A stretch of DNA of 42,326 bases from an uncultured Prevotella sp. (GCA_937874345.1 CALNBT010000213.1:1-42326), one strand, 5' to 3'; positions 32,846 through 41,105 are shown, counted from the first letter of the stretch. Notes: generated from the letters alone by a model not told the origin. A program made the numbers and translations.

Positions 32846-34474
32846 ATGAGACGTTATTTAGTTATATTATTTGCCTTGGCTTTGACGGTTACACTACCGG
32901 CACAGACGAAACGTACTGTCAAGAAGCAGACTGCGAAGACAACAAAGACCACGGGAAAGAAAACAATATCTAAGACAACCAGCAAGACTGCTAAATATAC
33001 AAACTCTTCTATCAAGGGCTTGGAAAGCCAACGCAATCAAATACGGCAGAAAATCAAGCAACAGGAAAAAGCGTTACAAAATAACCAATCGGCAGTAAAG
33101 AAGAGGTTGCAGGATTTGATGATCCTGAATACGGCCATAGGGGAAAGACAAAAAAATATAGATGTTATCGAATCAGACATACATAGCATTGATGGCAACA
33201 TTGATATTCTGAAGGCTCAGTTACAGACCTTGGAGCAGCAGCTGGCTGACAGAAAGAAAAAATACATCAAGTCGATGGGCTATATGTCACGCAGTCATAC
33301 CATTCAAGATAAATTGATGTTCATTTTCTCTGCCAATAATTTTGCCCAGATGTACCGAAGACTGGCCTTTATACGCGAATATGCCAACTATCAAAGGGCG
33401 CAAGGTGAGGGTTTGCAAGCAAAACAGGCTCAGGTAAACGAAAAAAAAGCTCAGATAGAAAAGACCAAGGGTGTTAAAGTGCATTTGTTGTCAACCGGAA
33501 AGAAAGAAAAGGAGACGCTTGAAGGTCAGCAGACAGAGCAGAAGGCCATGGTAGGTAGCCTTCAGAAACAGCAGAAGACGATACAAAATATCATTGCTGT
33601 TCACAAGAAAGAGGATGCTGCCTTGAATGCTGAAATAGATCGGTTGGTAGCGGTAGAAGTAGCAAAAGCAAAGGCACGTGCAGAAGCAGAAGCCAAGCGA
33701 CGTGCAGAAATTGCTGAGGCAGCCCGAATAAAAGCGGCTGAGCTGGCTCGCAAGAAAGCTGCAGCTGAAGCTGCAGCCCGCGAAAATGCCCGTCGTATAG
33801 CAGAGGCTAAGGCTCGTGAAGCTCGTTTAAAAGAAGAGGCCCGCATTGCTGCACAAGCTGCATTGAAAGCCCAACAGCAACAGTCGGCGGCTCAGGCTAG
33901 GGTAGCTTCAGAGGCAAAGAAAAACGCAGAACAGACGGCTCGTGAAGCAGAAGCCGATCGTGTTGCAGCAGAACGAAAGGCCGTTACTGATGAAGTTCGA
34001 AACAACAAGGAAATTGCTATTGCCGAGAGAAAGGTTGACGAGAGCATGAAAATGAGTTCGGTAGACCGAATGATGAGCGGAGGCTTTGAGGCTAATAAGG
34101 GTCGTTTGCCGATGCCTATTACAGGCAGTTACCGCATCGTTAGTCATTTTGGACAATATAATGTTGAAGGTCTGAATAATGTAACACTTGATAACAAGGG
34201 TATCAATATTTTGGGTAATCCGGGTAGTCAGGCACGTTCTATCTATGACGGCGAAGTGAGTGCCGTGATGTCATTTGCTGGCACAACAGTCGTGATGGTA
34301 AGACATGGAGCATATATTTCAGTGTATTGTAATCTGAAGTCTGTCAATGTTAGCAAGGGACAAAAGGTAAGCACCCGTCAAATATTAGGTACCGTTGGTG
34401 CGGATAACATTCTGCAATTCCAATTGAGAAATGGGATGGCAAAATTGAATCCAGAAAGCTGGTTGGGTCGTTAA
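32846..34474 (+). CDS. EnvC-like murein hydrolase activator with degenerate LytM domain
   Basis: The 542 residues have a signal peptide (RRYLVILFALALTVTLPAQ), a basic T/K-rich linker (about 20-52), and long coiled coils (about 55-260). An A/E/K/R-rich helix follows at about 268-395, then a C-terminal M23/LytM domain (about 430-542). The metal-binding residues of active LytM peptidases appear lost: the GxHxGxD position reads DNKGINI, the YxHL position reads YCNLKSV, and the HLH strand reads ILQFQL. This is the EnvC type, which activates amidases that split daughter cells rather than cutting peptidoglycan itself. The ATG directly follows the previous stop. Confidence 0.9.
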   Translation: MRRYLVILFALALTVTLPAQTKRTVKKQTAKTTKTTGKKTISKTTSKTAKYTNSSIKGLESQRNQIRQKIKQQEKALQNNQSAVKKRLQDLMILNTAIGERQKNIDVIESDIHSIDGNIDILKAQLQTLEQQLADRKKKYIKSMGYMSRSHTIQDKLMFIFSANNFAQMYRRLAFIREYANYQRAQGEGLQAKQAQVNEKKAQIEKTKGVKVHLLSTGKKEKETLEGQQTEQKAMVGSLQKQQKTIQNIIAVHKKEDAALNAEIDRLVAVEVAKAKARAEAEAKRRAEIAEAARIKAAELARKKAAAEAAARENARRIAEAKAREARLKEEARIAAQAALKAQQQQSAAQARVASEAKKNAEQTAREAEADRVAAERKAVTDEVRNNKEIAIAERKVDESMKMSSVDRMMSGGFEANKGRLPMPITGSYRIVSHFGQYNVEGLNNVTLDNKGINILGNPGSQARSIYDGEVSAVMSFAGTTVVMVRHGAYISVYCNLKSVNVSKGQKVSTRQILGTVGADNILQFQLRNGMAKLNPESWLGR

Positions 34475-34510
34475 TTTAAGCAACCAATAAACGAATCGTT
34501 ATACTTCTCA

Positions 34511-35575
34511 CTAAAGGTGGAAGCCATCCAATAGCTTGACATAGGTTTGGATGGCTCTTTCTATCTCGCTTATTTTAATATATTCATCTGCGGAATGGGA
34601 GCGAGACGAGTCGCCAGGCCCTAATTTTAATGAATCGAACGGCATTAATGACTGGTCACTTAACGTGGGAGATCCATAAGGTTGCATGCCAAGTTCAATA
34701 CATCTCTTCACAAAGGGGTGACTTATATTGATGGATGACGATTCAAGGTCGAATGAACGGGCTTGGACATCTCCTTTGACATGACTGCTTACCAAGTCAA
34801 ACACTTCATGATTCGTATAATGTTCATTTGTGCGAATGTCGACAACTGCCTCACACTTGTCTGGCACTACATTGTGCTGAGTGCCTGCATTGATCACGGT
34901 GATGTTCATCTTTGTGGGTCCCAAGAAGGTGCTCTCTTTCTCAAAGTGGTAATGGCGTAACCAGTTGAGGTCGTCCAATGCTTCATAGATGGCATTGATT
35001 CCTTCGTTTCTGGCTGCATGTCCACTCTTGCCGTGCCAGGTAATTCTTAAGACCATCAGCCCTTTTTCGGCAATGGCGGGTTGAAGGGATGTTGGCTCTC
35101 CAACAATAGCCATATCGATTGGGGGGAGAAGCGACTTTACACGCCTGAATCCTTCAGATCCAGAGACTTCTTCTTCAGCTGAAACCAGGTAAACGAGGTT
35201 GTAAGTTTGTGGTTTATTCGTTAAAATTCTAAATGCCTGCAACAGGGAAACGAGTCCTCCTCCACAATCGTTACTGCCTAATCCGTATAAGATTTCATTG
35301 TTCTCAATGGTTGGTGCAAAAGGGTCTCTTGTCCATGAGGAGACGGGTTTTACGGTATCGATGTGTGCATTAAGCAGAATCGTGGGCTTGAGAGAATCGA
35401 ATGGTTGACTTTTTATCCATAAATTGTTTCCTTCCCGTTGACAAGAATAGCCATATTTAAACAGCTGTTCTGCCATGATATCAGCAGCAAGATTCTCTTC
35501 TCTACTGAAAGATGGTGTCTTGATCAGCTCTTGTAGCAGAGTGATGGCATCCTGAACATAATTTTGAAGTTCCAT
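34511..35575 (-). CDS. M20 family metallohydrolase, ArgE-like acylornithine deacetylase
   Basis: A 354-residue zinc hydrolase. Metal and catalytic residues are visible: LLNAHIDTV (His71 and Asp73), GSNDCGGG (Asp103), AEEEVSGSEG (Glu134/Glu135), IVGEPT, and the late SRSHSADEYI histidine. The dimerisation domain lies between (GKSGHAARNEGINAIYEALDDL). In Bacteroides relatives this protein deacylates N-acetyl- or N-succinylornithine in arginine synthesis; no other arg gene is in the window, so the substrate is inferred. The ATG at 35575 is chosen because the open frame further upstream crosses the -7 box at 35621-35628. Confidence 0.85.
   Translation of the reverse strand: MELQNYVQDAITLLQELIKTPSFSREENLAADIMAEQLFKYGYSCQREGNNLWIKSQPFDSLKPTILLNAHIDTVKPVSSWTRDPFAPTIENNEILYGLGSNDCGGGLVSLLQAFRILTNKPQTYNLVYLVSAEEEVSGSEGFRRVKSLLPPIDMAIVGEPTSLQPAIAEKGLMVLRITWHGKSGHAARNEGINAIYEALDDLNWLRHYHFEKESTFLGPTKMNITVINAGTQHNVVPDKCEAVVDIRTNEHYTNHEVFDLVSSHVKGDVQARSFDLESSSINISHPFVKRCIELGMQPYGSPTLSDQSLMPFDSLKLGPGDSSRSHSADEYIKISEIERAIQTYVKLLDGFHL
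34522..34556 (+). terminator. Possible terminator of the dut-envC operon, inside the end of the M20 gene
   Basis: AGCCATCCAA (34522-34531) pairs with TTGGATGGCT (34547-34556) across 15 bases, followed on the plus strand by CTTTCT. It lies 48 bases after the EnvC-like stop, within the last codons of the convergent M20 gene, so it may serve the plus strand. The T tract is weak. Confidence 0.4.
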
Positions 35576-35620
35576 GATTCTTAGTTTTTTTACGATGTGC
35601 AAATGGGCATTTCTACAGTA

Positions 35621-35628
35621 CAAAAATA
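35621..35628 (-). promoter_or_regulatory. -7 box of the M20 hydrolase gene
   Basis: Read on the minus strand, TATTTTTG (35628 to 35621) fits TAnnTTTG. It would give a leader of about 40 bases. No -33 match at the right distance. Confidence 0.5.
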
Positions 35629-35675
35629 CAAATTATAATTTACTTGTCACTGAAAGCATTATTATTTCTTGGTTT

Positions 35676-35724
35676 TATTGCCGGTTTGTGCGCTTTGTTT
35701 GTGGTCAATATAGGGTATAAATGT
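35676..35724. repeat. Possible degenerate copy D of the dispersed element
   Basis: TATTG (35676-35680) is followed two bases later by GGTTTG, as in copy C with three bases. GGTCAATAT (35703-35711) and GTATA (35715-35719) match the core seen in copy B. The spacing between these blocks is about 5 bases shorter than in copies A-C. A chance match cannot be ruled out. Confidence 0.3.
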
Positions 35725-35838
35725 CTAAAAGATTAGTCATTTATAGCAAGCATTATTTTGTTCATCAATGATAGGAGAACCTTTAATGGTTTTTGTTTAT
35801 CGAAATAGGTAGGCAAATAAAATTATGCAAGTCAAACT

Positions 35839-35869
35839 TTTGCATGTTTAGCAATTTGTATTACCTTTG
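35839..35869 (+). promoter_or_regulatory. Promoter of the acyl-CoA synthetase-prfB operon
   Basis: TTTG (35839-35842) is followed after 19 bases by TACCTTTG (35862-35869). Both boxes match the Bacteroidota consensus. The expected leader before the ATG at 35897 is about 20 bases. Confidence 0.8.
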
Positions 35870-35896
35870 TGAATAGATAAATTAATACATATTTTT

Positions 35897-37705
35897 ATGC
35901 AGAAAAGATATCATCTTTCAGTCCTGATTCACGAACAAGCCAAAAAATATGGTTCTCGGGAAGTTTTAACATTTCGCCATTTCGGTGACGAAAAATGGAA
36001 AACCTTGTCATGGAACCAGTTTTCACTTCGTGTTAAACAGGTGTCGAACGCTTTGCTTAACTTTGGCATCAAACCACAGGAAAGCATCGGCGTGTTTTCA
36101 CAAAACTGCATTCAATATCTGTATACCGACTTCGGTGCCTATGGTATACGGGCGATCACAGTTCCTTTCTATGCAACCAGTAGCGAGCAGCAGATGCAAT
36201 TTATGATCAATGATTCAGGTATTCGTGTACTATTTGTAGGAGAACAGGAACAATACGACAAAGCTCATCGCATTTTTGCATTCTGTCCTAAATTGGAAAG
36301 GATGATCATCTTTGACCATAGTGTACGCATTAGTTCACATGATCCGAATGCCATCTATTTTGAAGATTTCTTGGCTATGGGCGAAAACTTGCCAAGACAA
36401 TCCGAGTTGGAACAACGTTGGGCTGCAGCAAACCATGAAGATATATGCAATATCCTCTATACAAGTGGTACGACAGGCGAAAGCAAAGGTGTCGTCTTGA
36501 CTTATAAACAGTACGATGCGGCCTTAGAAGCCAATTTGAAGTGCCTCCCAATTACAGATCATGACCGTGTAATGAACTTCTTGCCATTTACTCATGTCTT
36601 TGAACGTGCTTGGTCATACTTGTGTCTTTATGCAGGTGCGGAGTTGATTGTTAATACAAATCCAAAAGAAATTCAAGAGTCTATGCGTGAGACTCATCCA
36701 ACGTGTATGGCTGTCGTACCTCGATTCTGGGAAAAAATATATATTGCAGTACATCAGAAAATTGAAGAATCTAGTTCAATTAATCGAAAGTTGTTTACCA
36801 GTGCCTTGGAGGTTGCCAGAAAATATCAAATAGAATATCTAAGTAAAGGTAAACGCCCGTCACTTGGATTAAGTTTAAAATATCAGATGTATGATAAAAC
36901 AATCATTTCCATGGTTAGAAAACAGTTGGGCTTGGTTCATCCAAATATATTCCCGACAGCTGGTGCTTATGTGTCGCCAGAGATAGAATCTTTTGTTCAT
37001 TCGATAGGATTAAATATAATTGTGGGATATGGATTGACTGAAAGTACTGCAACTGTTTCATGTGATCATAAAGATAAACCTTATACAGTAGGGTCGGTAG
37101 GAAGACTTCTTGAAGGTATAGAAATCAAGATTGGCGAAAATAACGAGATCTTGTTGAAAGGTCCGACCATTACGCCTGGTTACTATAATCGGGAAGACGC
37201 GAATGCTATCGCTTTTGAACCCGATGGTTTTTTCCATACAGGTGATGCTGGATATTTGAAAGATGGAGAATTATATCTTACTGAACGAATCAAGGATCTG
37301 TACAAGACGAGTAATGGAAAATACATAGCTCCTCAGAAAATCGAATCCATGCTGTTGGTTGACAAGTATGTTGAACAAGTGGTGGTGATTGCTGAACAAA
37401 GAAAGTTTGTTGCTGCTCTAATCGTGCCTGATTTCAATTTGTTGGAGCAATATGCTGCAGATCATAGTATTCATTACGATGGTCGTGAAAGCTTGTGTCA
37501 AAACGCTCAGGTCATGAAAATGATGAAGGACAGGATAGATACATTGCAACAATCATTGACTTCGTATGAACGAATTAAATACTTTACGCTCATTCCACAT
37601 CACTTCACGATGGAAAGAGGAGAAATGACCAATACGTTGAAAATAAGAAGAGTAGCTATTACCAAAAACTATAGTGAAGTGATAGAAAGGATGTACGCAG
37701 AATGA
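35897..37705 (+). CDS. Long-chain fatty acid-CoA ligase (AMP-forming)
   Basis: A 602-residue enzyme of the ANL superfamily that activates fatty acids as acyl-AMP and then acyl-CoA. The P-loop is ILYTSGTTGESKGVVLTYKQ near residue 187. The adenine motif is VGYGLTESTATVSC near 377, followed by FFHTGDAGYLKDGELYLTERIKDLYKTSNGKYIAPQ split over the A8 hinge near 450, and the late catalytic Lys in EMTNTLKIRR. The HVFERAW segment near 235 is typical of long-chain FadD15-like enzymes. Whether CoA or a carrier protein is the acceptor is not visible. It overlaps prfB by 4 bases. Confidence 0.93.
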   Translation: MQKRYHLSVLIHEQAKKYGSREVLTFRHFGDEKWKTLSWNQFSLRVKQVSNALLNFGIKPQESIGVFSQNCIQYLYTDFGAYGIRAITVPFYATSSEQQMQFMINDSGIRVLFVGEQEQYDKAHRIFAFCPKLERMIIFDHSVRISSHDPNAIYFEDFLAMGENLPRQSELEQRWAAANHEDICNILYTSGTTGESKGVVLTYKQYDAALEANLKCLPITDHDRVMNFLPFTHVFERAWSYLCLYAGAELIVNTNPKEIQESMRETHPTCMAVVPRFWEKIYIAVHQKIEESSSINRKLFTSALEVARKYQIEYLSKGKRPSLGLSLKYQMYDKTIISMVRKQLGLVHPNIFPTAGAYVSPEIESFVHSIGLNIIVGYGLTESTATVSCDHKDKPYTVGSVGRLLEGIEIKIGENNEILLKGPTITPGYYNREDANAIAFEPDGFFHTGDAGYLKDGELYLTERIKDLYKTSNGKYIAPQKIESMLLVDKYVEQVVVIAEQRKFVAALIVPDFNLLEQYAADHSIHYDGRESLCQNAQVMKMMKDRIDTLQQSLTSYERIKYFTLIPHHFTMERGEMTNTLKIRRVAITKNYSEVIERMYAE

Positions 37706-38829
37706 TAACAAGTGATCAATTGAAAGATATCAACGAACGTGCTGACGCTCTTCATCGTTATCTCGATATCGATCAAAAAAAGGTGGAATTCGAAGAAGAG
37801 CAACTTCGTACGCAAGCGCCTGACTTTTGGGAAGATCCTGTAAGAGCCCAAGAGCAAATGATCAAAGTAAAAGGAATTGAAAAATGGCTGAAGGGGTATC
37901 AGCTTGTGAAGCAGTATGTTGATGAGTTGTCTCTGGCTTTCGATTTCTATCGTGATGAGTTGGTTACTGAAAAAGAGTTGGATGCCGATTACCAGAAAGC
38001 ACTTGATGCCATCGAAGGTTTGGAGATGAAGAATATGCTTCGCCAGACGGAAGACCCGATGGATTGCGTAATGAAAATCAACTCTGGTGCCGGAGGAACA
38101 GAAAGCCAGGACTGGGCTCAGCTACTGATGAGAATGTACATGAGGTGGAGTGATGCACATGGATACAAGTGTACCATCAGTGACATCCAGGATGGTGATG
38201 AGGCTGGTATTAAGAGTGTTACCATGAAGATTGAAGGTGGAGAATATGCCTATGGCTTTCTTAAAAGTGAAAACGGAGTGCATCGTTTGGTAAGAGTTTC
38301 TCCTTTTAATGCGCAAGGTAAGCGTATGACAAGCTTTGCAAGCGTATTTGTTTCTCCACTAGTTGATGATACAATTGAGGTCTTTGTGGATCCTGCGCGT
38401 GTTTCATGGGATACGTTCCGGTCGAGTGGCGCGGGTGGACAGAATGTCAATAAGGTGGAATCGGGGGTAAGGCTCCGATATCAATATGAGGATCCTGATA
38501 CAGGAGAAAAAGAGGAAATCTTGATAGAGAATACGGAAACGAGAGACCAGCCGAAGAACCGAGCCAAAGCTATGCAGTTATTGAAAAGTCAATTGTATGA
38601 TCGAGCAATGAAGAAAAGGCTTGAAGCAAAGGCTAAAATTGAAGCTGGTAAAAAGAAAATAGAATGGGGTAGCCAAATTAGAAGCTATGTTTTTGATGAT
38701 CGTCGCGTTAAAGATCATCGTACAAATTACCAAACGGCAGATGTTGATGGCGTAATGGACGGAAAGATCGATGATTTTATTAAAGCATATCTGATGGAGT
38801 TCCCGGTTGTTGATGAAGAACAAGTTTAA
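37702..38829 (+). CDS. prfB: Peptide chain release factor 2, without programmed frameshift
   Basis: RF2 ends translation at UGA and UAA. The 375-residue protein is read in one frame. The stop-recognition tripeptide SPF is at residues 200-202 and the peptidyl-tRNA hydrolysis motif GGQ at 245-247 (SSGAGGQNVNKVESG). In many bacteria prfB has an in-frame UGA and a +1 shift near codon 26. Here the matching place, ALHRYLDIDQKK at about residues 16-27, is coded as CGT TAT CTC GAT with no stop and no CTTTGA slip site. The start overlaps the preceding gene by ATGA. Confidence 0.96.
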   Translation: MITSDQLKDINERADALHRYLDIDQKKVEFEEEQLRTQAPDFWEDPVRAQEQMIKVKGIEKWLKGYQLVKQYVDELSLAFDFYRDELVTEKELDADYQKALDAIEGLEMKNMLRQTEDPMDCVMKINSGAGGTESQDWAQLLMRMYMRWSDAHGYKCTISDIQDGDEAGIKSVTMKIEGGEYAYGFLKSENGVHRLVRVSPFNAQGKRMTSFASVFVSPLVDDTIEVFVDPARVSWDTFRSSGAGGQNVNKVESGVRLRYQYEDPDTGEKEEILIENTETRDQPKNRAKAMQLLKSQLYDRAMKKRLEAKAKIEAGKKKIEWGSQIRSYVFDDRRVKDHRTNYQTADVDGVMDGKIDDFIKAYLMEFPVVDEEQV

Positions 38830-38852
38830 ACCTTATTAATACAACTAGACCT

Positions 38853-38990
38853 ATGAGTGAAAAAAGTAAAATTAATCGTGCCAGACGTAAGGCAAAAGAA
38901 GAACAACAAGCAAAGAATGTCATTAAGTGGTTGACTATAGCTTTGGTTATCGGTGGACTTCTCTTTTTGATTTTTGCATTGAAAATGTAA
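38853..38990 (+). CDS. Small single-pass membrane protein, 45 residues
   Basis: ATG at 38853 opens a 45-codon gene between prfB (stop 38829) and the CYTH gene (start 38993). The product begins with a very basic, helical segment (KSKINRARRKAKEEQQAKN) and then one membrane helix at about 24-43 (IKWLTIALVIGGLLFLIFAL), giving an N-in topology by the positive-inside rule. Tight spacing on both sides (23 and 2 bases) and the clear charge and hydrophobicity pattern support a real gene. I do not recognise a family. Confidence 0.75.
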   Translation: MSEKSKINRARRKAKEEQQAKNVIKWLTIALVIGGLLFLIFALKM

Positions 38991-38992
38991 TA

Positions 38993-39493
38993 ATGAGCGG
39001 AATTGAAATAGAAAGGAAGTTTCTAGTAAAAAAAGGTTCTGACTTTCAGCACTTGTCTTTTTCGAGTAGTCGCATTCAACAGGGATACTTTCCCTGTTTG
39101 AATGCAACCGTAAGAATTCGGGTTCGCGATGACAAAGCTTATCTCACGATTAAGGGGAAATCTGCTAATGGTGGTATGAGCCGTTATGAATTCGAAAAGG
39201 AAATCAGTTTGGACGAAGCAGCCCATCTCATGGAATTATGTGAAGGTGGTTTCATTGACAAAACACGCTACTTGGTAAAAAGCGGCAATCATACTTTTGA
39301 AATAGATGAGTTCTATGGAGAAAATGATGGGCTTGTCATGGCAGAAGTTGAGTTGAATGATGAGAATGAATCATTTGAAGTCCCCAACTTTATTGGCATG
39401 GAAGTAACTGGTGATATTCGATTTTACAATAAATACCTGCTTACGCATCCTTATCGGGCTTGGAAAAACACTGTGCCAGAAGAATACCGATAA
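38993..39493 (+). CDS. CYTH domain protein (triphosphate tunnel metalloenzyme)
   Basis: A 166-residue protein with the CYTH signature ExExK at the N-terminus (EIERKFLV). The basic tunnel residues typical of the fold follow: TVRIRVRDDKAYLTIKGKS, RYEFEKEIS, KTRYLVKSGNHTFEIDEFYGEN, and MAEVELNDE. Bacterial members of this length are mostly inorganic triphosphatases; some act on ATP or thiamine triphosphate. The ATG at 38993 places EIERK at residue 5, as usual. Its last 53 bases overlap the end of the convergent VanZ-like gene. Confidence 0.92.
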   Translation: MSGIEIERKFLVKKGSDFQHLSFSSSRIQQGYFPCLNATVRIRVRDDKAYLTIKGKSANGGMSRYEFEKEISLDEAAHLMELCEGGFIDKTRYLVKSGNHTFEIDEFYGENDGLVMAEVELNDENESFEVPNFIGMEVTGDIRFYNKYLLTHPYRAWKNTVPEEYR

Positions 39494-39845
39494 CCCCTGC
39501 TAAGACTAATCCAATGCCATTCGCAATGAAATCGAACCAATCGCCGCTTCTATTTCCACTGGTGCAGGTTTCCTGAACAATCTCAATGATTCCACTCATT
39601 AACCAAGGTCCGAGAAAAGTGAGTGTCAATAATTGATACTTCTTGATGGGGTGATGCCTTTTTAAATATTCTAACCAAATAATTGAGCCTAGGAGGGTAT
39701 AAAGGAAAATATGTGTTTTTTTATCTATCAAAGAAATATGACTAAGCGGATTCTCAGGAATAGGTATGAGACAAACAATCCAAATCACTACAATAATAAA
39801 TGTAGTGAAAGGAAAAGCTTTGAAAAATTGAAATAAATGTTTCAT
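39441..39845 (-). CDS. VanZ-like membrane protein
   Basis: From ATG at 39845 the product is 134 residues with four hydrophobic helices: FTTFIIVVIWIVCLIPIP, KTHIFLYTLLGSIIWLEYL, LLTLTFLGPWLMSGIIEIVQE and FDFIANGIGLVLAGVIGILLA. DKKTHIFLY near residue 40 and the late SGDWFDFIANGIG match the VanZ family pattern, a group linked to teicoplanin resistance in enterococci but of unknown role here. The open frame extends upstream to 39920, but a -7 box lies at 39869-39876, so the shorter start is preferred. Confidence 0.85.
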   Translation of the reverse strand: MKHLFQFFKAFPFTTFIIVVIWIVCLIPIPENPLSHISLIDKKTHIFLYTLLGSIIWLEYLKRHHPIKKYQLLTLTFLGPWLMSGIIEIVQETCTSGNRSGDWFDFIANGIGLVLAGVIGILLAQCFSKPDKDA

Positions 39846-39868
39846 CAGTTGTTTTAATACCTTCACGA

Positions 39869-39876
39869 CAAAGATA
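39869..39876 (-). promoter_or_regulatory. -7 box of the VanZ-like gene
   Basis: Read on the minus strand, TATCTTTG (39876 to 39869) fits TAnnTTTG. A TTTA, 21 bases upstream, is a poor -33 box. The leader would be about 20 bases. Confidence 0.55.
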
Positions 39877-40009
39877 CAATAATTATGATTGATTAAGTAA
39901 AAACCAATTCTTTTTTGCAATTTACATCATAAAAGATAATACTTGTCCCCACTCTCTATTTTACTTTTTTTAAAAAAAACTTGGCTGTATTACTCTATAT
40001 TAGCAGGTT

Positions 40010-40930
40010 ATGTTACTCAAAGAGTTTTTCTATTTTAATAAATCTGATCGCAAAGTATTGTTGTTCCTTTTGATTTTAGGCATAGGAGCAGCAACATTGT
40101 TTTTGGGTATTAGTGAATTCGGACAGACAAATGTTGAAGTAATCCCACAAGATTCGACCCATCTCCAATCAAAGTCGAATCAATCATTTGCTCGTTCTAA
40201 CCCAAATATGGGTTATTACTCTGTCGAAAGTTCACAACAAAAATTGTTTTCTTTCGATCCAAATACCGCCGACAGCACTGAATTGTTACGTCTAGGTTTG
40301 CGATCATGGCAGGTAAAAAACATTTATCGATACAGAGCTGCTGGAGGATATTATCGAAAACCTAGTGATTTTGCACGTTTATATGGTCTAACAGTACAAC
40401 AATATCGTGCATTGGAGCCTTATATCCAGATTAAAGGTGACTATCGGCAGGCCTCTGAATTATTTAAAGATGTACAAGAAACACCAACAAATGTGCGTGA
40501 TACCGTTCGCTTTCCCATCAAGATAGATAAGGATCAGCGGGTTGCTTTGAACACGGCAGACACTACAACACTGAAAAAAGTTCCTGGTATTGGCAGCTAT
40601 TTTGCTCGGCAGATCGTAAATTATCGCAATAAGTTAGGTGGCTATTATCGTATACAACAATTAATGGAGATAGAGGATTTCCCCGAGGAATCGCTTACAT
40701 ATTTTGCATTAACACCCAGTGAAATTGAGAAAATACAACACATTAATATCAATCAGTTGACACTAAATCAGCTGAAGCGACACCCTTATATCAATTATTA
40801 TATGGCACGTGCCATAACTGATTATCGACGATTAAAAGGACCCATACAGCGTTTAGACGATTTAAATTTATTGAAAGATTTTACTCCTTCGGTCATCGAG
40901 CGGCTCAAACCATATATCGTTTACCAATAA
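40010..40930 (+). CDS. Helix-hairpin-helix protein, ComEA-like
   Basis: A 306-residue protein with an N-terminal membrane helix (about 19-36, VLLFLLILGIGAATLFLG), a polar linker, and three ComEA-type helix-hairpin-helix units. These are FDPNTADSTELLRLGL with YRYRAAGGYYRKPSDF; VALNTADTTTLKKVPGIGSY with IVNYRNKLGGYYRIQQL; and ININQLTLNQLKRHPYINYY with ITDYRRLKGPIQRL. The units bind DNA backbone in ComEA, the DNA uptake receptor; the membrane anchor fits a similar place, facing the periplasm. No other competence gene is in the window, so a role in uptake is inference. Confidence 0.88.
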   Translation: MLLKEFFYFNKSDRKVLLFLLILGIGAATLFLGISEFGQTNVEVIPQDSTHLQSKSNQSFARSNPNMGYYSVESSQQKLFSFDPNTADSTELLRLGLRSWQVKNIYRYRAAGGYYRKPSDFARLYGLTVQQYRALEPYIQIKGDYRQASELFKDVQETPTNVRDTVRFPIKIDKDQRVALNTADTTTLKKVPGIGSYFARQIVNYRNKLGGYYRIQQLMEIEDFPEESLTYFALTPSEIEKIQHININQLTLNQLKRHPYINYYMARAITDYRRLKGPIQRLDDLNLLKDFTPSVIERLKPYIVYQ

Positions 40931-40949
40931 CAATCCATATCTATTGTTA

Positions 40950-40977
40950 GAAATAAATGATATCTGATATTTATTTC
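40950..40977. repeat. AT-rich inverted repeat after the helix-hairpin-helix gene
   Basis: GAAATAAAT (40950-40958) pairs with ATTTATTTC (40969-40977) across 10 bases. It begins 20 bases after the stop of the helix-hairpin-helix gene. It has almost no G or C in the stem and only a short T run afterwards, so a terminator role is doubtful. Confidence 0.4.
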
Positions 40978-41076
40978 AATTGGTTTTCCATGTTTGTTTT
41001 AGCCAGATTGGAAAAGAAGAATTATTGATATAAAAAGGTTTTTTCTAGATTTGGAAAGAAAATCAGGAAAATTGTG

Positions 41077-41084
41077 TAAGTTTG
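41077..41084 (+). promoter_or_regulatory. -7 box of the CobW-type GTPase gene
   Basis: TAAGTTTG fits TAnnTTTG and lies 21 bases before the ATG. A TTTG is found at 41050-41053, but the 23-base spacing is longer than usual. Confidence 0.5.
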
Positions 41085-41105
41085 TACAAGGATAAATAAA
41101 GAAAT

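Larger units (their letters stand above)
35576..35896. other. Divergent regulatory gap between the M20 gene and the acyl-CoA synthetase gene
   Basis: No gene is seen in these 321 AT-rich bases. They hold the M20 -7 box, a possible degenerate fourth copy of the dispersed element (35676-35724) and the strong promoter at 35839-35869. The middle part (35725-35830) shows nothing I can name. Confidence 0.6.

Noticed and set aside
33601..33846. Open frame of 81 codons on the minus strand within the EnvC-like gene
   Set aside because: It is an alanine/arginine-rich shadow of the charged A/E/K/R helix coded on the other strand, with no promoter or domain.
37702..37800. A hidden RF2 programmed frameshift
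   Set aside because: No in-frame TGA or CTTTGA slip site exists in the first 40 codons; the frame is continuous.
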